This document shows positions 49,820 through 60,249 of a DNA stretch of 64,000 bases, one piece after another. The stretch lies in assembly GCF_001422045.1 (NCBI RefSeq), contig NZ_LMLW01000009.1:1-64000 (forward strand), read 5' to 3'. The DNA comes from Sphingomonas sp. Leaf242. GTDB taxonomy: Bacteria; Pseudomonadota; Alphaproteobacteria; Sphingomonadales; Sphingomonadaceae. Position 1 is the first letter of the stretch. Each line of letters starts with the position of its first letter. The notes under the pieces are model-generated. The model was not told the DNA's origin. It worked only from the letters and a program-made list of their open reading frames with translations, and made no database searches. Both the position numbers and the translations under genes were made by a program.

Positions 49820-50266
49820 TCAACGGCACTTCACGTTGCCGCGGTCGACCGAGCGGCCGAGCAGTGCGCCACCACCGGCACCCGCCAGCGTGCCGAGCGT
49901 CCCGCCACCGATCAGGTTCGCGAGCACGCCGCCGCCGAGCGCACCGATCACCAGCCCGGTAGAACCGTCGTTGCGCTTGCAATAGGCGCGACCGTCGCGA
50001 CCACGATAGATCCGGTCGTTGCGGCCGAGGCGGCGCTCGCGGTACTTGCCGTCCTGATAGCTGCGCGACGGATCCCAGTTGCGGTCGTCGCCACGCCAGT
50101 TGCGATCGTTACCGCGGCGGTCGTTGTTGAAACGGCGATCGTCACGATCGCGACGATCGTTGTTGTCGCGGCGATCGTCGTAACGCTGCGCGGTCACGGC
50201 GGTCGGCAGCATGGCGGGCGCCGCGACGGCGACCGACATCAACGCTGCGATAAGATGCTTCTTCAT
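49820..50266 (-). CDS. Exported glycine-zipper protein with an Arg/Asp-rich repeat region
   Basis: This is a 148-residue exported protein. The signal peptide begins MKKHLIAALMSVAVAAPAM and ends near VTAQ (about residue 27). A highly charged low-complexity stretch of DRR, NDRR and RDDR units spans about 28-70. The C-terminal half holds RNDRIYRGRDGRAYCKRNDG and a glycine zipper (GLVIGALGGGVLANLIGGG), the pattern of glycine-zipper 2TM / YmgG-like envelope proteins. Cys in YCK and VKCR could form a disulfide. The function is unknown; a cell-envelope or stress role is usual for the class. ATG 50266 is used. Confidence 0.82.
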   Translation of the reverse strand: MKKHLIAALMSVAVAAPAMLPTAVTAQRYDDRRDNNDRRDRDDRRFNNDRRGNDRNWRGDDRNWDPSRSYQDGKYRERRLGRNDRIYRGRDGRAYCKRNDGSTGLVIGALGGGVLANLIGGGTLGTLAGAGGGALLGRSVDRGNVKCR

Positions 50267-50373
50267 GAACTTTGCTCCTGATGCGTGACAGAGTAACCCG
50301 TGCGGCACCGGAAAAGTTCAAACAGCTCGGTTTGGAATCCCAAGTTCAGACGCCGAAGTTCCAACGGCGGAAT

Positions 50374-51333
50374 TCAAACAGTCGCCGAGTCCGCCATCGA
50401 ACAGTCGTGGCCGTTGCCTGTCTCGACCTGCAACGTCGCGTGGCCGATCCCGAATTTATCGTGAAGCATCGTCCTGGCATCGCTCAGGAACCGGTCGCCT
50501 GGGTGGCCGGCGGGCATCACCAGGTGCGCGGTGAGGACGGGTTCGGTGGTGCTCATCGGCCAGATATGGAGATCGTGGATCTCGGTAACGCCGGGCAGGC
50601 CGCGGAGAGCGTCGTCGACATGGTCGAACTCGATCCCGCGGGGGACGGCGGACAGCGACATCTCGACGGTCTCGCGGAGCAGGCCCCAGGTCTGCCAGAA
50701 GATCAGGACCGCGATGACGATGCTCACAGCGGGGTCGATCCAGGTGAGGCCGGTGCGCCAGATCACGAAGCCGGCGATCACCACGCCCGCCGACACCAGC
50801 GCGTCGGCGGCCATGTGGAGGTACGCGCCGCGGATGTTGACGTCGCCCTTGCGGCCGCGCGCGAACATCCACGCGGTGAACGCGTTGACGGCGATGCCGA
50901 TGCCCGCGACCATCGACACGGTCAGGCCGGCGGTCGGGGCGGGATCGGAGAAGCGCTGCGATGCCTCCAGCACGATCGCGCCGAGTGCGACCAGCAGCAG
51001 CAAGGCGTTGGCCAGCGCGGCGAGGATCGTCGAGCCCTTCAGCCCGTAGGTGTAGCGCTTGGTCGGTGCCGTGCGTGCGAGCATCGTGCCGCCCCAGGCG
51101 ACGACGAGGCCGAGCACGTCGCACAGATTGTGGCCGGCGTCGGCGAGCAGCGCGACCGAGTCGATGCGCAGGCCGACGATCGCCTCGACGACGACGAAGA
51201 CGATGTTGAGGCCGATGCCGATCGCGAACGCGCGGTCGAACGAGGCCGGGGCGTGGCTATGGCCGCCGTGCGCGTGGCCGCCGCCGTGCGAGTGACCATG
51301 CGAATGGTCATGTCCGTGATGATGTCCGCCCAA
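50374..51333 (-). CDS. Cation diffusion facilitator (zinc/cobalt/cadmium efflux)
   Basis: This 319-residue inner-membrane metal/proton antiporter is of the CzcD/ZitB kind. The N-terminus is His-rich (HHHGHDHSHGHSHGGG, about 4-26), a metal-sensing tail. Six hydrophobic segments follow. Metal-site residues are visible in ADAGHNLCDVLG (TM2, His and Asp) and HMAADALVSAG (TM5, His and Asp). A short cytoplasmic C-terminal domain has HDLHIWPMSTTEP and ends with HDCSMAD. The metal is most likely Zn(II) but is not fixed by the sequence. Confidence 0.92.
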   Translation of the reverse strand: MGGHHHGHDHSHGHSHGGGHAHGGHSHAPASFDRAFAIGIGLNIVFVVVEAIVGLRIDSVALLADAGHNLCDVLGLVVAWGGTMLARTAPTKRYTYGLKGSTILAALANALLLLVALGAIVLEASQRFSDPAPTAGLTVSMVAGIGIAVNAFTAWMFARGRKGDVNIRGAYLHMAADALVSAGVVIAGFVIWRTGLTWIDPAVSIVIAVLIFWQTWGLLRETVEMSLSAVPRGIEFDHVDDALRGLPGVTEIHDLHIWPMSTTEPVLTAHLVMPAGHPGDRFLSDARTMLHDKFGIGHATLQVETGNGHDCSMADSATV

Positions 51334-51431
51334 AGCCCGCGCTCCGCTAAATTCGGCCGCCGCCTAGCATCGACGTATCGTGAGATACTAGGACGCGGGA
51401 TCAAGAACCTACGCTCTGGCTATTCCCGTGT

Positions 51432-51514
51432 CGTCATCCCAGCGAACGCTGGGATCCAGAGCCGCGAACCGCAACATTCTTGGCTCTGGATCCTGGGTCG
51501 AGCCCAGGATGACG
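51432..51514. repeat. Palindromic element (CGTCATCCCAGC family)
   Basis: The outer arms CGTCATCCCAGCG and CCCAGGATGACG and inner GGATCCAGAG/CTCTGGATCC match the copy inside the GH3 gene (23486-23570). It is intergenic, between the CDF gene start and the mutS end. Confidence 0.85.
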
Positions 51515-51532
51515 GTGTGGGCGGGGCGGGGG

Positions 51533-54172
<2,640 letters not shown>

Positions 54173-54200
54173 CCGATTGGACGGCTTCCTTGTCCTGGTA

Positions 54201-54304
54201 CCACCCCGGCGAAGGCCGGGGCCCAATTGGGGGACGGTAATAACGGAGCGCAGCGCGCTGTTACGACTACCTTTCCATTTGGACCCCGGCCTTCGCCGGG
54301 GTGG
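54201..54304. repeat. Palindromic element (CCACCCCGGCG family) between mutS and maeB
   Basis: The outer arms CCACCCCGGCGAAGGCC and GGCCTTCGCCGGGGTGG are perfect; inner arms include CCCAATTGG and CCATTTGG. It occupies most of the divergent gap between mutS and maeB, so promoters for both must fit around it. Confidence 0.85.
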
Positions 54305-54399
54305 TGCTGTGAGGGGATGGGCGAAGTGTCCGGGGTGACGGATGTAGATCGCCTGCCTAGAAGGTGCCTTAATCCCAACGACCGTGCGAGGCCCCGCCC

Positions 54400-56655
54400 A
54401 TGTCCGACGAAACGCTGCAATTCTCCGAACGCGAAGCTTTGCTCTTCCATTCGGAAGGTCGTCCGGGGAAGATCGAGATCATTGCGTCGAAGCCGATGGC
54501 GACGCAGCGCGATCTCGCGCTCGCCTATTCGCCCGGCGTCGCGGTGCCGGTGCAGGCGATCTACGACGATCCCGCCACCGTCTACGACTATACCGCCAAG
54601 GGTAACCTCGTTGCGGTGATCTCGAACGGCACCGCGATCCTCGGCATGGGCAATCTCGGGCCGCTCGCCAGCAAGCCGGTGATGGAAGGCAAGGCGGTGC
54701 TGTTCAAGCGCTTCGCCGACGTCGACGCGATCGATATCGAGCTGAAGACCGAGGACGTGAACCGCTTCATCGACGCGGTCGAGCTGATGGAGCCGACGTT
54801 CGGCGGCATCAACCTCGAGGACATCAAGGCGCCCGAATGCTTCATCATCGAGCAGGCCCTGCGCGAACGGATGAACATTCCGGTTTTCCATGACGACCAG
54901 CACGGCACCGCGATCATCACCGCCGCCGGCCTGATCAACGCGTGCCTGCTGACCGGGCGGAAGCTGTCCGAGGTCAAGATCGTCGTCAACGGCGCCGGCG
55001 CCGCGGCGATCGCCTGCACCGAGCTCGTGAAAGCAATGGGCGTGCGCGGCGACAACGTCATCCTGTGCGACCGGAAAGGCGTGATCTACCAGGGCCGCGA
55101 AGGCGTCGACCAGTGGAAGTCCGCCCACGCCGCGATCACTGAGACACGCACCTTGACCGAGGCACTGGTCGGCGCCGACGTGTTCCTGGGGCTCTCTGCG
55201 GCGGGCTCGCTGACGCCGGAGATGGTCAAGGACATGGCCCCCGCGCCGATCATCTTCGCGATGGCCAACCCCGAGCCCGAAATCCGCCCCGAACTGGCGA
55301 TGGCCGCGCGCCCCGATGCGATCGTCGCGACCGGCCGCTCGGATTATCCGAACCAGGTCAACAACGTGCTCGGTTTCCCGTTCATCTTCCGCGGTGCGTT
55401 GGACGTCCGCGCGACCGGCATCAACGACGCGATGAAGATCGCCGCCGCCAACGCCATCGCCGAACTCGCGCGCGAACGGGTGCCCGAGGAAGTCGCCGCG
55501 GCGTACGGCGTCAGCCACAGCTTCGGCCCGGCGTACATCATCCCCGCGCCGTTCGATCCGCGGCTGATGGAAGTCGTCCCCGTCGCGGTCGCCAAGGCGG
55601 CGATGGCCTCGGGCGTCGCGACCAAGCCGATCCTCGACATCGAAGCGTATCGGCACTCGCTCCGCGCACGCCTCAATCCGACCACCTCGGTCCTGTCAAT
55701 GGCGTACGAAGGCGCGCGCGCGCACCCCAAGCGCGTGATCTTCGCGGAAGGCGAGGAAGAGGTCGTCCTGCGCGCTGCTATCGCGTTCAAGGAAGGCGGC
55801 TACGGCACGCCGGTGCTGGTCGGCCGCGACGACGTACCCGACCGGTTGCGCGCACTCGGCGTCACCGATCCCGAGAGCTTCGAACTCCACAACAGCCGCG
55901 TCTCGCCGCTCGTCCCGCGGATGGTCGACTTCCTGTATTCGCGGCTCCAGCGTCGCGGGTACCTGCGCCGCGATTGCGAGCGGATGGTCAACCAGGACCG
56001 CAACATCTTCGGCGCGCTGCTGCTCCAGCTCGGCGAAGGCGATGCGATGATCACGGGCATCACGCGCACCTATGGCGAGACGATGCGCCAGATTTATCGC
56101 GTGATCGATCCGGCGGCGGGGAAGACGCCGTTCGGTATCCACCTGCTCGTCGGGCAGAGCCACACGGTGTTCATCGCTGACACCACCGTCAACGAACGCC
56201 CGACCGCCGAGCAGTTGGCCGATTTTGCCGAGCAAACGGCGGCGGTTGCGCGGCGGATGGGGCACGAACCCCGCGTGGCGTTCCTCAGCTACTCGAATTT
56301 CGGCAATCCGAAGGGCGAATGGCTCGACAACATTCGCGATGCGGTGACGGTGCTCGACGGGCGCAAGGTCGGGTTCGAGTATGAGGGCGAGATGGCGCCC
56401 GACGTCGCGCTGAACCCGAAGCAGCTGGCGAACTATCCGTTTGCGCGGCTCTCGGGACCGGCGAACGTGCTGATCATGCCGGGCCTCCAGTCCGCGCATA
56501 TCTCGGCGAAGCTGCTACGAGAGCTCGGCGGGGATTCGGTTATCGGTCCGATGTTGATCGGCATGGAAAAGCCAGTCCAGGTCGCGCCGATGACGTCGAC
56601 CGCGAGCGAACTGGTGACGCTGGCCGTTCTCGCGGCAGGTGGCATAGCCCGCTAA
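54400..56655 (+). CDS. maeB: NADP-dependent malic enzyme with phosphotransacetylase-like C-terminus
   Basis: This enzyme converts malate to pyruvate and CO2, making NADPH. The 751-residue protein has the MaeB layout: malic enzyme N-terminal and NAD-binding domains (about 1-430; YSPGVAVPVQAIY, VFHDDQHGTAIITAAGL, VVNGAGAAAIACTELV) and a phosphotransacetylase-type domain (about 440-751; RVIFAEGEEEVVLRAA, ANVLIMPGLQSAHISAKLL), which is regulatory rather than catalytic in known MaeB proteins. ATG 54400 is the family start. It is monocistronic, ending before a long palindromic repeat that separates it from a convergent SDR gene. Confidence 0.94.
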   Translation: MSDETLQFSEREALLFHSEGRPGKIEIIASKPMATQRDLALAYSPGVAVPVQAIYDDPATVYDYTAKGNLVAVISNGTAILGMGNLGPLASKPVMEGKAVLFKRFADVDAIDIELKTEDVNRFIDAVELMEPTFGGINLEDIKAPECFIIEQALRERMNIPVFHDDQHGTAIITAAGLINACLLTGRKLSEVKIVVNGAGAAAIACTELVKAMGVRGDNVILCDRKGVIYQGREGVDQWKSAHAAITETRTLTEALVGADVFLGLSAAGSLTPEMVKDMAPAPIIFAMANPEPEIRPELAMAARPDAIVATGRSDYPNQVNNVLGFPFIFRGALDVRATGINDAMKIAAANAIAELARERVPEEVAAAYGVSHSFGPAYIIPAPFDPRLMEVVPVAVAKAAMASGVATKPILDIEAYRHSLRARLNPTTSVLSMAYEGARAHPKRVIFAEGEEEVVLRAAIAFKEGGYGTPVLVGRDDVPDRLRALGVTDPESFELHNSRVSPLVPRMVDFLYSRLQRRGYLRRDCERMVNQDRNIFGALLLQLGEGDAMITGITRTYGETMRQIYRVIDPAAGKTPFGIHLLVGQSHTVFIADTTVNERPTAEQLADFAEQTAAVARRMGHEPRVAFLSYSNFGNPKGEWLDNIRDAVTVLDGRKVGFEYEGEMAPDVALNPKQLANYPFARLSGPANVLIMPGLQSAHISAKLLRELGGDSVIGPMLIGMEKPVQVAPMTSTASELVTLAVLAAGGIAR

Positions 56656-56662
56656 CTAAAAG

Positions 56663-56810
56663 TCCCTCGCCCCTCCGGGGAGAGGGAAGGGGCCCGCGGC
56701 ACTTGCCGTGGGAAGGGAGAGGGGCGTGAGGCTCGGGACGGTTCATCCCAACGCCCCTCTCCCTTCCGTTGCAAGTGCTCCTCCCTCCCTCTCCCCGGAG
56801 GGGCGAGGGA
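56663..56810. repeat. Long palindromic element (CCCTCGCCCCTCCGGGGAG family)
   Basis: A 148-base imperfect inverted repeat has outer arms TCCCTCGCCCCTCCGGGGAG and CTCCCCGGAGGGGCGAGGGA and inner arms around GGGAGAGGGGCG/CGCCCCTCTCCC. It fills the gap between the convergent maeB and SDR genes and likely terminates both. Confidence 0.85.
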
Positions 56811-56816
56811 ATTGGC

Positions 56817-57605
56817 TCAGGCGTCTATGCTTGTGCCCAGCGAAGCATGCACCAGACCGCCGTCGACCGTGATCGTCTCCCCAATCACATAATCCCCAGC
56901 TCGGCTCGCCAGATAGATCGCCGCGCCTGCCATATCCTCGTCCACACCCACGCGCTTCGCCGGAATCCCCTGCGCCACCGCATCCCCATGATCGCGCGCC
57001 GCCTTGTTCATGTCGCTCGCAAACGCCCCCGGCGCGATCGACGTCACGTTGATCGAATCCGTCACCAGCCGCGCCGCCATCCGCTTCGTCAGGTAGATCA
57101 GCGCCGACTTCGACGCATGATAGCTGTACGTCTCCCACGGGTTCAGCCGCTGGCCGTCGATCGACGTGATGTTGATCACCTTCGCCGGCTTCTCCCGCGA
57201 TCCCGAAGCCTTCAGCGCAGCATGCAGCGCCTGCGTCAGGAAGAACGGCGACTTCACGTTGAGGTCCATGACCTTGTCCCAGCCGACCTCCGAAAACTCC
57301 TCGAACGGCACGCCCCACGCCGCGCCCGCGTTGTTTACGAGGATATCGAGCTTCGACTCATGCTCGGCGAACTGCGCGGCCAAAGCCTTGCACCCCGCCA
57401 CGGTCGAGACATCCTGCGGCAACGCGATGCAGTTCGGCCCGAGTTCCGCGGCCGCCGCCTCGCACACATCGGCTTTCCGCGACGAGATATACACCTTGGC
57501 CCCCTGCGCGATGAACCCTGCGGCAATCATCTTGCCGATCCCACGGCTGCCGCCGGTGATCAGCGCAACGCGGCCGTCGAGCCGGAACAGGTTGGTCGTA
57601 TCCAT
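56817..57605 (-). CDS. Short-chain dehydrogenase/reductase (SDR)
   Basis: This is a 262-residue NAD(P)-dependent oxidoreductase of the classical SDR type. Motifs are ITGGSRGIG (about 17-25) for the cofactor, LVNNAGAAWG, and the catalytic Ser-Tyr-Lys in ITSIDGQRLNPWETYSYHASKSA. Arg in YISSRKAD after beta-2 suggests NADP preference. The C-terminus DYVIGETITVDGGLVHA is typical. The N-terminal FRLDGRVALITGG and overall style resemble gluconate- or 3-oxoacyl-type reductases, but the substrate is unknown. ATG 57605 is used; GTG 57608 is in frame. It is divergent from a second SDR gene. Confidence 0.88.
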   Translation of the reverse strand: MDTTNLFRLDGRVALITGGSRGIGKMIAAGFIAQGAKVYISSRKADVCEAAAAELGPNCIALPQDVSTVAGCKALAAQFAEHESKLDILVNNAGAAWGVPFEEFSEVGWDKVMDLNVKSPFFLTQALHAALKASGSREKPAKVINITSIDGQRLNPWETYSYHASKSALIYLTKRMAARLVTDSINVTSIAPGAFASDMNKAARDHGDAVAQGIPAKRVGVDEDMAGAAIYLASRAGDYVIGETITVDGGLVHASLGTSIDA

Positions 57606-57684
57606 CACGCATCCTCCGAATGTTTGCCCGCTTGGTATCGCCGAGCGCCGCCCGCCGCAAACCCGTTTTTCGAACGAGCCGTCA

Positions 57685-57712
57685 TTGACGAGTGTAAAGG
57701 CCGTACTATGCT
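57685..57712 (+). promoter_or_regulatory. Candidate sigma-70 promoter for the SDR-transporter operon
   Basis: TTGACG (57685-57690) and TATGCT (57707-57712) are separated by 16 bases. They lie 40 bases before the GTG start at 57752. The match is fair and untested. Confidence 0.45.
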
Positions 57713-57751
57713 TGCAAAAATGGGCTCGCCAAAAAGAGCAGGAGAGAGCGT

Positions 57752-58579
57752 GTGAGGTTTTCAGGCAAGCGTGCCGTCATAACCGGCGGCGCGTCCGGCA
57801 TCGGCCGGGCGACCGCACTCCGACTCGCCGACGAAGGCGCGACCGTCCTGATCGGCGACATCGATGAGACCGGCGGCCACGCGATCGCCGACGCATCCGG
57901 CGGCCGTATCCTGTTCCAGCGCACCGACGTGCTCCAGGCCGACGATATCGAGGCGCTGATGCAGACCGCCGACGATGCGGGCGGGCTCGACATCCTGTTC
58001 AACAACGCCGGCGCAGGCGGCTCGCGCGACCCGATCGGCGAGATTTCCCCCGAGGATTGGGACCGCACGCAGGCGCTGCTCCTCCGCTCGGTCGCGCTCG
58101 GCATCCGCTACGCAGCACCCTTGATGGCGAAACGCGGCGGCGGCGCGATCGTCAACACCTCGTCGGTGTCCGCGCTCGGCACCGGCTATGCGCCGACCGC
58201 CTATTCCACCGCCAAGGCCGGCGTCCTCCACCTCACCAAGCAGGCCGCTGCCGATCTCGCGCAGCACAAGATCCGCGTGAACGCCGTCGTGCCCGGCTTC
58301 ATCGTCACCAACATCTTCACGCGCACGCTCGAACTCGACGCCGCCAAGACGACGCAGGCCGATGCGATGATTGCGCATATCGCCGCGGACGCGCAGCCGA
58401 TCCGCCGCCCCGGCACCAGCGAGGACATCGCCGCCGCGGTCGCGTTCCTGGTGAGCGACGATGCGAGCTTCATCACCGGCACGCACATCCTCGTGGACGG
58501 CGGCATGACGATCGGCACGCGGCCGAGCTGGGACCCCGCGCAACCCTCGCTGTTCGCGCTGCTCGACAAACTGAAATGA
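57752..58579 (+). CDS. Short-chain dehydrogenase/reductase (SDR)
   Basis: This is a 275-residue classical SDR starting at GTG 57752 after a GGAGAGAG ribosome binding site. Motifs are VITGGASGIGRAT, IGDIDETGG (acidic residue after beta-2, suggesting NAD), LFNNAGAGG, NTSSVSALGTGYAPTAYSTAKAG with the catalytic Ser, Tyr and Lys, and a C-terminal GTHILVDGGMTIG. It resembles the large group of SDRs annotated as acting on hydroxysteroids, terpenoid alcohols or sugars; I cannot choose. The stop overlaps the start of the transporter gene (ATGA), so the two are coupled and probably share a substrate. Confidence 0.88.
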   Translation: MRFSGKRAVITGGASGIGRATALRLADEGATVLIGDIDETGGHAIADASGGRILFQRTDVLQADDIEALMQTADDAGGLDILFNNAGAGGSRDPIGEISPEDWDRTQALLLRSVALGIRYAAPLMAKRGGGAIVNTSSVSALGTGYAPTAYSTAKAGVLHLTKQAAADLAQHKIRVNAVVPGFIVTNIFTRTLELDAAKTTQADAMIAHIAADAQPIRRPGTSEDIAAAVAFLVSDDASFITGTHILVDGGMTIGTRPSWDPAQPSLFALLDKLK

Positions 58580-60009
58580 CGGCACCCGCCCGCCGCCTCT
58601 CCAACGGCACGATGGCGAGCTACGGCTTCGGCGCGGTCGCGTATGGGGTGAAGGACGCCGGGTTCGGCACGTTCCTGCTGCTGTTCTACAACCAGGTCGT
58701 CGGGCTGCCGTCCGCCACCGTCGGGCTCGTCATCATGATGGCGCTGCTGATCGACGCGTTCGTCGATCCGGCGGTGGGCTTCTTCTCCGATCGCACGCGC
58801 ACGCGGTGGGGCCGGCGGCATCCGTGGATGTACGCGTCTGCGCTGCCGATCATGATCGGCTGGCTGCTGCTGTGGAACCCGCCCTCGGTGATGTCGGAGC
58901 CGCAGACGCTGATCTGGCTGTTCGTCATGGCGGTGATCGTGCGTAGCGCGGTGAGTTGCTACGAGGTGCCGTCGGTCGCGCTGACCCCCGAGCTGACGTC
59001 GGGGTATGACGAGCGCACGCGGATCATGGCCTATCGCTATCTGTTCGGTTGGGTCGGCGGGCTGCTGATGTTGCTGTCGGCGTACCAGTATTTCCTCGCG
59101 CCCACCGCGGCGTTCCCGAACGGCCTGCTCAACCGCGCCGGTTACGGCGGCTTCGCGCTGGCGGGCGCGCTGTTCATCCGCGTAGCGATTCTCGTCTCCG
59201 CGCTCGGCACGCACCACGAGATCAGGCATCTCCCGAACCCGCCGATCGCCAAGCAGACCTTGCGCGAGTCCTTCGCCGAACTCCGCCAGACCGTGAAGAA
59301 CCGCGCCTTCGCGATCCTGATGGCCGCGGGTGTCTGCGCGTACACGATCCAGGGCATCAGCTATGCGATGTCGAACTACCTCTACACCTATGTCTGGGGC
59401 TTCAAGGGGCCGGTGTTCGTCTACCTGACGATCGCGCTGTTCTCGGGCGTGTTCCTCGCGTTTCTCGCCGCGCCCCGGCTCGGCAGGACGGGGAGCAAGC
59501 CCAAGGCGGCGATGGGCGCGGTGCTGCTGGGTGCGGCGCTCAATACCTCGCCGTGCTGGGTGCGGATGCTCGGCGTGTTTCCCGACGTCGGCGATCCCAC
59601 GCTGCTGCCGATGTTGTTCGGCTTCTTCATCCTCGGCACCGCGTCGAACGTCACCGGGTTCATCCTCGGCGCGTCGATGATGGCCGACGTGGTCGAGGAT
59701 TCGGAAGCGAAGACCGGCCGGCGGTCCGAAGGCGTGTTCTTCGCGGGCTCGTTCTTCGTCCAGAAATGCACCAGCGGGATCGGCATCTTTTCCGCGGGGA
59801 TGATCCTCGCGGTGGCGGGGTTCCCGGCCAAGGCTATGCCGGGGACGGTCCCGGTGGGAACGATCGATCGCCTCACGCTGATCTACGCCGGCCTCTACAT
59901 CGCGCTGGCGTGCGTCTCGGCGTTCTTCTTCTCCCGCTTTCCGTTCGGCCGCGTCGAGCACGAGGCGCGGTTGGCGCGACTGGCAACGAACACAGTTCAC
60001 GAGAGCTAG
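58576..60009 (+). CDS. GPH-family (MelB-like) MFS transporter
   Basis: This is a 477-residue inner-membrane symporter with about twelve hydrophobic segments. The GPH signature is clear: GFGAVAYGVKDAGFGTFLLLFYNQVVGL, DAFVDPAVGFFSDRTRTRWGRRHPWM, and YEVPSVALTPELTSGYDERTRI. GPH transporters carry sugars, glycosides or, in sphingomonads, various other compounds. Translational coupling to the upstream SDR suggests it imports that enzyme's substrate. A GTASNVTGFILGASMMADVVEDSEAKTGRRSEG stretch near residue 360 is the usual second GPH motif. Confidence 0.88.
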   Translation: MTAPARRLSNGTMASYGFGAVAYGVKDAGFGTFLLLFYNQVVGLPSATVGLVIMMALLIDAFVDPAVGFFSDRTRTRWGRRHPWMYASALPIMIGWLLLWNPPSVMSEPQTLIWLFVMAVIVRSAVSCYEVPSVALTPELTSGYDERTRIMAYRYLFGWVGGLLMLLSAYQYFLAPTAAFPNGLLNRAGYGGFALAGALFIRVAILVSALGTHHEIRHLPNPPIAKQTLRESFAELRQTVKNRAFAILMAAGVCAYTIQGISYAMSNYLYTYVWGFKGPVFVYLTIALFSGVFLAFLAAPRLGRTGSKPKAAMGAVLLGAALNTSPCWVRMLGVFPDVGDPTLLPMLFGFFILGTASNVTGFILGASMMADVVEDSEAKTGRRSEGVFFAGSFFVQKCTSGIGIFSAGMILAVAGFPAKAMPGTVPVGTIDRLTLIYAGLYIALACVSAFFFSRFPFGRVEHEARLARLATNTVHES

Positions 60010-60027
60010 GAGCCACGGCTTCCGATG

Positions 60028-60149
60028 ATCCTCCCCCGCCAGGGGGAGGTGGCTGGCCCTTGCCAGACGGAGGGGGAGGCATGCGAAACGTGCGTTCCGG
60101 ATCCTCCCTCCGTTACCTTCGACGACACCTCCCCCTTGCGGGGGAGGAT
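60028..60149. repeat. Palindromic element (ATCCTCCCCCGC / GGAGGTGGC family)
   Basis: The outer arms ATCCTCCCCCGCCAGGGGGAG and CTCCCCCTTGCGGGGGAGGAT are each near-palindromic, and inner parts contain CGGAGGGGGAGG and CCTCCCTCCG. It lies between the transporter and the peptidase gene. It is a single copy here. Confidence 0.8.
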
Positions 60150-60249
60150 GCAAAACCGCGATCGTCTCACCCTTCCAGCAACGGGACCCGCACGTTAGGA
60201 CCCAAGCTTGGCCGTCCCGATATCGAGGAACGGCGACATCGGAGTTCCC

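Noticed and set aside
54173-54226. Longer N-terminus for MutS (from 54226)
   Set aside because: The extra residues (GPGLRRGG) are translation of a palindromic repeat arm. ATG 54172 or 54136 fits the family better.
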